29,772 bases of DNA from Paracoccaceae bacterium (GTDB taxonomy: Bacteria > Pseudomonadota > Alphaproteobacteria > Rhodobacterales > Rhodobacteraceae), in the NCBI GenBank assembly GCA_007128865.1, contig SKWP01000488.1, positions 1 through 29,772 of the forward strand, in the 5' to 3' direction. Positions within the stretch are counted from its first letter, which is position 1; every line of letters starts with the position of its first letter. The position numbers and the translations under genes are program-made. The notes under the pieces were generated by a model. That model was not told where the DNA came from. It saw only the letters and a list, made by a program, of their open reading frames with translations, and did not search any database. Positions 24,027-29,772 of this stretch are shown here, one piece after another.

Positions 24027-25583
24027 ATGAAGAATCTTGACCGACGCTTGTTTCTCAAGACCGCCGGGGCCGGCGTTGTCATGGCCGGTACCGGCCTTCT
24101 GACCGGCCTGCGCAGTCCGGCGACGGCCGCAAACCGGGGCGGTACCGTGGTGATCGGCGTGCCAGAGAGCTTTTCCAGCCTCGATCCCTTCCGCCGTATC
24201 GGCCGGCTGGACTACAACGCGGTGATCAACCTGCTCGACACGCTTGTTCACGTCGGTGCCGACGCCGTGCCGGCACCCGGCCTTGCCGAAAGCTGGGATC
24301 GCGTCGATGACCTGACCTGGCGCTTCCGGCTGCGTGAAGGGGTGTCATTCACCGATGGTACTCCGGTGGACGCGGAAGCCGTGATCTATGGCTTCGCGCG
24401 CATCAAGGAAGGCAATTTCGGCAGTCAGTTTGCCCGCATCGATGAAGTTGTCGCGCTGGGCGAACACGAAATCGAGGTGCGGACGTCGGAATCCTTCCCG
24501 ACCCTGCTGGTGGAACTGGCCCAGCAGTATGCATCGATCGTATCGCCTGCCGCGTTCGAAGCTGCGGGCGATGGCTTTGGCCGTATGCCCGTGGGCAGCG
24601 GCCCGTTCCGCATCGAGAGATTCGAACCGAACCGCGAACTGGTCATGGTGCGCAACGAAGGCTGGTGGGGACGGGATGCCGAGGGCAACGCCCTTCCCTA
24701 TCTGGACAGGGTCATCTGGCGGGTGTTGCCCGACAACGAAACCGCGGCGCTGGCGCTCGGCACGGGCGATATCGACTTCCTTTACACGCTGCCGCCGGCG
24801 ATGGCGCCGCTCATGATGGCCGATCCGAACATCACGGTATCTTCGGGGGCCACCTTCGGCTGGGAATACCTGTTCTTCGACTGCACCCGCCCGCCCTTCG
24901 ACAACGTGCATGCGCGTCGGGCCGTCCAGTTTGCCATCGACAGACAGGCGATCGTCGATGCGGTTTCCTTCGGCACCTCCACGCCCGCGACCGGGCCGAT
25001 CACGCCGTCGTCCTGGGCCTACAACAGCGCAAACCCCGGCGCCGGGCTGATCGGCCCGGGTGCCGACCTGGAAAGGGCGCGGGCCGAAATGGAGGCCGGA
25101 GGGCTTTCGGATGGCTTCGAGGTCACCATCATTCACCCGACCTTTCCCGAACTCAGCGCCATGGCGCAGGCGCTGCAGGCACAGCTGGCCGAGATCGGCA
25201 TCCGCGTCGTGCTCGACGGCAAGGAAATCGGTGGAGTGCTGGATCATCTGTTCTCGAGCAACTTCACCTGCCTGCTGATCGACTGGAGCGGGCGCATCGA
25301 CGAGGCGATGGTGTTCAACGCCTTCTTCAAATCCGATGGCGGCAACAATTTCGGCAAGTTTGCCGATGCTGCAATCGACGAAATCGTCGATGCCGCTGCC
25401 GCAGCGCCGACGATCGAGGACCGTGCCGCGCTTTATCACGAGGCCGAGCGGATGATCATCGAGGCCAGCCCGCATGCCTGGATCTCGGTTCCGTCAGAGC
25501 TTCGGGCAATGCGCGCCAACGTGACAGGCTTCGTGAACGTCGGCGACGTCCGGCTTCGGGCCTGGACACTGGCCAAGGGTTGA
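24027..25583 (+). CDS. ABC transporter substrate-binding protein, family 5, Tat-type signal
   Basis: A 518-residue periplasmic binding protein of the SBP_bac_5 family. The N-terminus carries a twin-arginine signal: D-R-R-L-F-L-K at residues 5-11, then a mild hydrophobic stretch (AGAGVVMAGTGLLTGL) and an AxA-type cut near SPATAA-NRGG. The mature part opens GGTVVIGVPESFSSLDPF and has LAESWDRVDDLTWRFRLREG, VSFTDGTPVDAE, VGSGPFRIERFEPN and a C-terminal segment ending RLRAWTLAKG. AGGGAG at 24014-24019, seven bases before the ATG, supports the start. Use of Tat suggests folding before export. It heads the second complete transporter and follows the DDAH-like gene; the ligand is unknown. Confidence 0.92.
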   Translation: MKNLDRRLFLKTAGAGVVMAGTGLLTGLRSPATAANRGGTVVIGVPESFSSLDPFRRIGRLDYNAVINLLDTLVHVGADAVPAPGLAESWDRVDDLTWRFRLREGVSFTDGTPVDAEAVIYGFARIKEGNFGSQFARIDEVVALGEHEIEVRTSESFPTLLVELAQQYASIVSPAAFEAAGDGFGRMPVGSGPFRIERFEPNRELVMVRNEGWWGRDAEGNALPYLDRVIWRVLPDNETAALALGTGDIDFLYTLPPAMAPLMMADPNITVSSGATFGWEYLFFDCTRPPFDNVHARRAVQFAIDRQAIVDAVSFGTSTPATGPITPSSWAYNSANPGAGLIGPGADLERARAEMEAGGLSDGFEVTIIHPTFPELSAMAQALQAQLAEIGIRVVLDGKEIGGVLDHLFSSNFTCLLIDWSGRIDEAMVFNAFFKSDGGNNFGKFADAAIDEIVDAAAAAPTIEDRAALYHEAERMIIEASPHAWISVPSELRAMRANVTGFVNVGDVRLRAWTLAKG

Positions 25584-25590
25584 GCTCGCC

Positions 25591-26577
25591 GTGACCGGCA
25601 AGGGACCAGTCCTTCCCGCCTTCGCCCGCTCGGCCGGGCGAAGGCTCTTTGACCTGGCCGTTGTCATGCTGAGCGTGGCGACGGTGGTTTTTGTCCTGTT
25701 GCGGGTGGTTCCGGGCGATCCGGTTCTGATCCTCGGCGGACTAGACGTGCTGGATCGCGAGGTGATCGCCCGAGCGCGGGAAAGCATGGGGCTGGACCGT
25801 CCTGTTGCCGAACAATACGCGGTCTGGCTGGGCAACATGCTGCGCGGTGACCTGGGGCTGAGCCTGCGCAGCGGCATACCGGTGACCGAACTGGTCGGTC
25901 GGGCGCTGCCGCCGACCCTGCAACTGGGCGCGATGGCGCTGCTGATCGGCGTGGCGATTTCGGTGCCGCTGGGTGTTGCGGCAGCCCGTCGGGCCGGCAG
26001 CCCCGCCGACATGGGCATCACCACCTTCGCAATTCTTGGCATATCGACGCCGCCTTTCGTGATTGCTCTGGGCCTGATCTATCTCTTCGCCGTTCACCTG
26101 CGGCTGCTTCCCGTGGCCGGTTATGTCGCATTCGCCGATGATCCGCTGGGCAACCTCCGTACCATGGCCATGCCTGCGCTGACGCTTGGCCTGGTGACCG
26201 CCGGGGTGCTGGTGCGGATCATGCGGCGCTCGGTCATCGACGAACTGGGCGAGGATTACGTGCGCAGCGCCCGTGCGAAGGGCGTGAGCGAAACCCGGGT
26301 CGTCTACCGTCATGCCGCTCGCAATGCCGCAATCCCGTATGTGACGATCCTCGGCATCGAGGCCGGGGTCCTGTTGTCCGGCGCGATCATCACCGAGACG
26401 ATCTTTGCCATTCCCGGGCTGGGGCGGTTGATGATCGACAACATCAACCAGCGCGATTACCCGGTTGTCCAGGGCGCGGTTCTGGTCGTGGCGCTGATCT
26501 ATGTTCTGATCAACGCGGGGGTGGACGGGCTTTACAGAATCCTCGATCCGCGGGTGCGCGCAGGAGAAGGCCAATGA
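25591..26577 (+). CDS. Oligopeptide-type ABC transporter permease (DppB-like), module 2
   Basis: A 328-residue inner-membrane permease. Segments seen: LFDLAVVMLSVATVVFVLLR then VVPGDPV, ESMGLDRPVAEQYAVWLGNM, and the EAA loop DYVRSARAKGVSETRVVYRH followed by AARNAAIPYVTI. It ends RILDPRVRAGEGQ. The start is GTG at 25591, 7 bases after the binding-protein stop; a preceding basic stretch places the first helix at about residues 20-41. Its stop overlaps the next start as ATGA. Confidence 0.91.
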   Translation: MTGKGPVLPAFARSAGRRLFDLAVVMLSVATVVFVLLRVVPGDPVLILGGLDVLDREVIARARESMGLDRPVAEQYAVWLGNMLRGDLGLSLRSGIPVTELVGRALPPTLQLGAMALLIGVAISVPLGVAAARRAGSPADMGITTFAILGISTPPFVIALGLIYLFAVHLRLLPVAGYVAFADDPLGNLRTMAMPALTLGLVTAGVLVRIMRRSVIDELGEDYVRSARAKGVSETRVVYRHAARNAAIPYVTILGIEAGVLLSGAIITETIFAIPGLGRLMIDNINQRDYPVVQGAVLVVALIYVLINAGVDGLYRILDPRVRAGEGQ

Positions 26578-27449
26578 CCGCCCCGATTGCCGCCGCTTCG
26601 CATCCACGCCCGACCGGCAGGCTGGGGCGGATGCTGCGAACGCCCATGGGGGCTGTCGGGTTTACCCTGCTCGCGGTCGTCCTGATCGCCGGGCTCGGGG
26701 CACATTGGCTGGCGCCCGCCGATCCGCTGCGGGTGAACATGACCATGACCACGGTCTTTCAGCCCCCGTCGGCCGCGCATCCGTTTGGCACCGATAATCT
26801 CGGCCGCGATGTCTTCAGCCGGGTGATACATGGTATCGGGCTTTCGCTCGGAGTGGCTGCCGCCGGGGTGCTGGCAGGTGTTTCGGCGGGCGTCCTTACT
26901 GGGGCGCTTGCCGGCATGCTTGGCGGGCTGTTCGAGCGTATTGCGATGCGGCTCATGGATGCGCTGCTGGCCTTTCCGCTGCTGGTTCTGGCGATTGCGA
27001 TCTCGGTTGCGCTGGGTCGCGGCCCGCTTGGGGTTCTGTTTGCCGTCGCATTCGTCAACCTGCCGATCTTTGCCAGGCTGGCAAGGGGGCAGACGCTACG
27101 GATCATGGCCATGCCCTACATGACCGCGGCCGAAGTGATGGGATGCAGCTTTGGGCGCCGGCTTTTCCGGCACGTGTTGCCAAATCTGGTCAATCCGGTG
27201 GTCGTGCAGGCATCCGTCGCGCTTTCCTTTGCGGTGCTGATCGAGGCAGGACTTTCCTTTCTTGGCATGGGGTTGCAGCCACCCCAGCCGGCTCTTGGCC
27301 TGATGATCGCCGAGGCCAAGGCCTATATCGCCCTGGCACCGCATCTGGTGCTGTTTCCCTCGCTCGCGCTGGTTCTGATCGTGGTTTCCTTCAACCTGAT
27401 CGGCGACGCCCTTGCCGAAGCCGGCGATATAAGGCGCCACAGCCGATGA
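26574..27449 (+). CDS. Oligopeptide-type ABC transporter permease (DppC-like), module 2
   Basis: A 291-residue inner-membrane permease partnering the DppB-like protein just upstream. It has the OppC-type N-terminal helix (MGAVGFTLLAVVLIAGLGAH), the FGTDNLGRDVFSRVIHGIG phrase, MDALLAFPLLVLAIAISVAL, and the EAA loop PYMTAAEVMGCSFGRRLFRH followed by VLPNLVNP. It ends SFNLIGDALAEAGDI, where the family's usual DPR close is missing. AGGAGA lies just before the start. ATGA overlaps join it to both neighbours. Confidence 0.91.
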   Translation: MTAPIAAASHPRPTGRLGRMLRTPMGAVGFTLLAVVLIAGLGAHWLAPADPLRVNMTMTTVFQPPSAAHPFGTDNLGRDVFSRVIHGIGLSLGVAAAGVLAGVSAGVLTGALAGMLGGLFERIAMRLMDALLAFPLLVLAIAISVALGRGPLGVLFAVAFVNLPIFARLARGQTLRIMAMPYMTAAEVMGCSFGRRLFRHVLPNLVNPVVVQASVALSFAVLIEAGLSFLGMGLQPPQPALGLMIAEAKAYIALAPHLVLFPSLALVLIVVSFNLIGDALAEAGDIRRHSR

Positions 27450-28480
27450 CAACGGAGCTGGCAACACACCGCCCGGAAGGCGACCGGGCCGGCCCGGCGC
27501 CGGTGCTGGAGGTGCGGGATCTTTCGGTTGGTGTCGGCCGTCCGGGGCGCGAACGCAGCGTGGTAAGCGGCGTTTCGCTCACCATTCCCCAGGGTGGGCG
27601 ATTGGCACTGGTCGGTGAATCCGGTTCGGGCAAGTCGATGACAGCGCTTGCGGTGGCGGGCCTGTTGCCGGGCAGCTTTCGCATCCTGTCCGGCAAGGTG
27701 TCACTGTCGGGGCGGGCGATCGACCCCGGAGGAAGGGAAATGTCGACCGTACGCGGGCGCGAGATCGCCATGATCTTTCAGGATCCGATGTCGGCGCTGA
27801 ACCCGGTCATGACCATCGGCTGGCAATTGGTCGAGGCCATCCGCGCCCACGGCGCGCTCGACCATGGTGCGGCCCGGCGCCGTGCCGTGGAGTTGCTGGA
27901 GGAAGTGCGCATCGCCGATGCCGCGAACCGTCTCGATGCCTATCCGCATGAATTCTCGGGCGGCATGCGGCAACGGGTGATGATCGCGATGGCACTTGCC
28001 CATCGGCCACGCCTGATCATCGCCGACGAGCCGACCACGGCGCTTGATGTCACCACACAGCTGCAGATTCTGCGGCTTCTGGATGATCTCTGCCGACAGG
28101 AGGGATCGGCGCTGATGCTCATCACCCATGATCTGGGTGTCGTGCAGGGCACATGCGACGATGTGCTGGTGCTTTATGGCGGAAGGATGATGGAAGCGGG
28201 GCCGGTTGCCGAAGTGCTGGCTCGCCCGCGGCATCCCTATACGCGAAGCCTGCTTGCAACCATTCCGCCTCTCGATGCCGACGTGGAATGGCTGACCCCG
28301 ATTCCGGGTGAACCTTCGGCCTTCACATCGGTGTCCGGCTGTCCCTTTGCCACGCGTTGCAGCCTCGCCGAAGACCGCTGCCACAACCAGACACCGCCGA
28401 TGCGGATTGCCGGTGCGCCGGTGCAGGCTGCCTGCCACATGCTCGAATCGGGTGCCGGGCAGATCGGAGGTCAGGAATGA
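27446..28480 (+). CDS. Oligopeptide-type ABC transporter ATP-binding protein (DppD-like), module 2
   Basis: A 344-residue ATPase. It shows Walker [11 protein letters not shown]-loop [20 protein letters not shown], signature [15 protein letters not shown], Walker [12 protein letters not shown] and H-loop ITHDLG. The C-terminal Cys-rich extension is complete ([15 protein letters not shown]), again the pattern tied to an iron-sulfur site in DppD-type subunits. The start overlaps the permease stop as ATGA, and the ATG of the next ATPase overlaps this stop the same way. It pairs with the shorter ATPase downstream. Confidence 0.91.
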   Translation: MTTELATHRPEGDRAGPAPVLEVRDLSVGVGRPGRERSVVSGVSLTIPQGGRLALVGESGSGKSMTALAVAGLLPGSFRILSGKVSLSGRAIDPGGREMSTVRGREIAMIFQDPMSALNPVMTIGWQLVEAIRAHGALDHGAARRRAVELLEEVRIADAANRLDAYPHEFSGGMRQRVMIAMALAHRPRLIIADEPTTALDVTTQLQILRLLDDLCRQEGSALMLITHDLGVVQGTCDDVLVLYGGRMMEAGPVAEVLARPRHPYTRSLLATIPPLDADVEWLTPIPGEPSAFTSVSGCPFATRCSLAEDRCHNQTPPMRIAGAPVQAACHMLESGAGQIGGQE

Positions 28481-29250
28481 CCGCCCAAACGGTTTTCGAG
28501 GCGCAGGGCCTTTCCGTGGCCTACGGGCAGTCAAGGCCGGTTCTGCAGGATGTTTCCCTGTCGCTTGCGGCAGGCCGCACATTGGGTCTGGTGGGGGAGT
28601 CGGGTTCGGGCAAGACCACTCTGTCCAGGGCCGCGCTGGGGTTGTTGAAACCCAGTGCCGGGTGCGTCCGGTTGTTCGGAACCGACCTTGCGACGCTTGA
28701 CAGACGCGGGCTTGTCGCGCTGCGCCGGAGGGTGCAGATCGTTTTTCAGGACCCCTATACCTCGTTGAATCCGACCATGAGTGTCGGCGAAGCGATTGCC
28801 GAACCGCTGATCGTGAACGGGATCGGAGACCGCAACGCCCGTCGCCAGAGGGTGGCCGAGCTCATGCGCCTTGTCGGACTTGATCCGGCCATGGCGAGCC
28901 GCTATCCGACCGAGTTTTCGGGCGGTCAACGCCAGCGCATCGCGATTGCGCGCGCGCTTGCGCCCGCGCCGGAACTGATCATCTGCGACGAACCGGTTTC
29001 GGCGCTGGATGTTTCGGTTCAGGCTCAGATTCTGAACCTTCTGAAGCGCTTGCAGAAGGATTTCGGATTGAGCCTGTTGTTTGTCTCGCATGATCTTTCG
29101 GTGGTCCGTTTCATTGCCCATGACGTGGCAGTGATCCAGTCGGGTCGCATTGTCGAAAATGGCGAAAAGCGGCAGGTGCTGGATCATCCCGAGCACCCCT
29201 ATACCGTGGAGCTTATCGAGGCAGCCAAGCTGCGGGCCCGGCCGAGCTGA
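28477..29250 (+). CDS. Oligopeptide-type ABC transporter ATP-binding protein (short DppF-like), module 2
   Basis: A 257-residue ATPase with Walker A GESGSGKTT, Q-loop IVFQDPYTSLNPTMSVGEAI, signature FSGGQRQRIAIARAL, Walker B LIICDEPVSALD and H-loop VSHDLS. It ends soon after the HPEHPYTVELIEAAK segment, so the C-terminal Cys-rich extension found in its module-1 counterpart (342 residues) is missing. The reading frame closes cleanly with no nearby remnant of the domain, so this looks like a natural short form and not a broken gene. It is the last gene of the operon beginning at 20786. GGAGG at 28466-28470 provides the ribosome site. Confidence 0.9.
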   Translation: MTAQTVFEAQGLSVAYGQSRPVLQDVSLSLAAGRTLGLVGESGSGKTTLSRAALGLLKPSAGCVRLFGTDLATLDRRGLVALRRRVQIVFQDPYTSLNPTMSVGEAIAEPLIVNGIGDRNARRQRVAELMRLVGLDPAMASRYPTEFSGGQRQRIAIARALAPAPELIICDEPVSALDVSVQAQILNLLKRLQKDFGLSLLFVSHDLSVVRFIAHDVAVIQSGRIVENGEKRQVLDHPEHPYTVELIEAAKLRARPS

Positions 29251-29437
29251 CGCCTTGCGCCCGGTCGGATCGCTGCGGCCATTGCCGCGCACTGCCCTGC
29301 GACCGATGGCAAAACCGCCCGGCAAGCGGCAGAAAGCTTGGTTTCGCCGTGCACCGATGGCCGCTCGTGTGGCGGTGCCCGATCCGTTCGAACCGCCCGA
29401 AAGGCACAGGCGGGAAAGGCCGTTGGCCGGCAGTGCC

Positions 29438-29459
29438 GATCAAACGGCTTTGGTATCAG
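29438..29459 (+). repeat. Dispersed extragenic repeat, copy 2 (22 bases)
   Basis: Begins GATCAAACGG and ends TGGTATCAG, matching 3203-3224 at 19 of 22 positions. It includes the stop codon of the minus-strand ATPase gene, so the element directly abuts a gene end, as copy 1 lies shortly after ftsH. The rest of the 205-base gap 29251-29455 shows no gene or clear terminator. Confidence 0.55.
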
Positions 29460-29772
29460 GTCGGCAGCACCACCACGGTGCCGCGAACAGGATGCTGCCT
29501 GATGACCGTATCGACACCATAGACGGCCCGCAGCCGCGCTGCGGTCAGCACCTGTTCGGGCGTGCCGGCGGCGACAACCCGGCCCCGGTCGAGCATCACC
29601 AGGCGGTCGCAGAACATCGCGGCCAGGGTCAGGTCGTGCAGGGCGGCAACAACGGTCAGCCCGATGCTGCCGACAAGTTCCAGAAAGGCCATCTGGTGAT
29701 GCAGGTCCAGATGGTTGGTCGGTTCGTCCAGAACCAGCAGCCGGGGCTGCTGGACCAGCGCCCGCGCCAGAA
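29456..29772 (-). CDS. Iron-siderophore/hemin/cobalamin-type ABC transporter ATP-binding protein (5' part outside the window)
   Basis: The C-terminal 104 or so residues of an ABC ATPase; the gene runs off the right edge. Visible parts are the end of the signature helix region (LARALVQQPRLL), Walker B with D-loop LVLDEPTNHLDLHHQ and the H-loop VVAALHDLTLAAMFCDRLVM, then LDRGRVVAAGTPEQVLTAAR and a short C-terminal domain ending in a Val-rich strand. DEPTNHLDLHHQ with ALHDL is characteristic of the FepC/FecE/BtuD/HmuV group that energises uptake of ferric siderophores, hemin or cobalamin, not of the oligopeptide group to its left. It converges on the second transport operon, so it belongs to a separate transcription unit. 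Confidence 0.88.
   Translation of the reverse strand, partial: LARALVQQPRLLVLDEPTNHLDLHHQMAFLELVGSIGLTVVAALHDLTLAAMFCDRLVMLDRGRVVAAGTPEQVLTAARLRAVYGVDTVIRQHPVRGTVVVLPT

Noticed and set aside
29371..29398. Possible inverted partner for the repeat at 29438-29459
   Set aside because: Only about 9 of 12 positions agree over the best stretch, which is too weak to call.

Overview
The window is GC-rich, densely coded bacterial DNA. Protein resemblances (dipeptide-type ABC operons, AtzE/AtzG/HpxZ set, FCD-type GntR regulators, a short HPF protein beside YjbQ) fit an alphaproteobacterium, most likely of the Rhodobacterales. That placement is an inference from sequence memory, not from a search. I see no rRNA, tRNA, CRISPR array, transposase or phage gene.

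Layout. (1) 9-3122: a CPBP-type membrane protease homologue (minus) diverging from an FtsH-type AAA+ zinc protease (plus). (2) 3123-3520: non-coding, with a large imperfect inverted repeat whose right arm recurs at 29438-29459. (3) 3521-13078, all plus: a LysR regulator, then a tightly packed set of two oligopeptide-type ATPases, a permease, a Sec-type binding protein, a second permease, a gamma-glutamyltranspeptidase-like (GGT-like) Ntn hydrolase, a UbiX-type flavin prenyltransferase and a short-chain dehydrogenase (SDR). (4) 13155-13890, minus: a short ribosome-hibernation protein followed by YjbQ. (5) 18919-14107, read leftward: thiamine-diphosphate E1 alpha and E1 beta, an SDR, an AtzG-like small subunit, an AtzE-type amidase and an HpxZ/AtzH-type protein, mostly joined by ATGA stop/start overlaps. 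(6) 19101-20552: two convergent paralogous GntR/FCD regulators. (7) 20786-29250, plus: a VOC protein, a second GGT-like protein, a dimethylargininase-like guanidino-modifying enzyme, and a second complete dipeptide-type ABC transporter whose binding protein has a Tat signal. (8) 29456-29772: the 3' part of an iron-siderophore-type ABC ATPase.

Reading the parts together, 4521-29250 looks like one catabolic/uptake island. Two parallel modules each pair an oligopeptide-family importer with a GGT-fold hydrolase that has lost the usual gamma-glutamyl-binding residues. A central module carries an AtzG-AtzE-HpxZ set. In Klebsiella the hpxWXYZ genes combine a GGT-fold oxamate amidohydrolase with the same three families, so the whole set is present here although split across operons. 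With the DDAH-like enzyme this suggests uptake and stepwise hydrolysis of an amide, ureido or guanidino compound, with carbon skeletons passing to the SDRs and the 2-oxoacid E1. The substrate cannot be read from the sequence.

Regulation: an identical 10-mer, GATTGGATAC, lies just downstream of the predicted -10 box of two oppositely directed promoters, that of the E1 alpha operon and that of the VOC operon. Each site sits beside one GntR paralogue. This is the best regulatory lead in the window.
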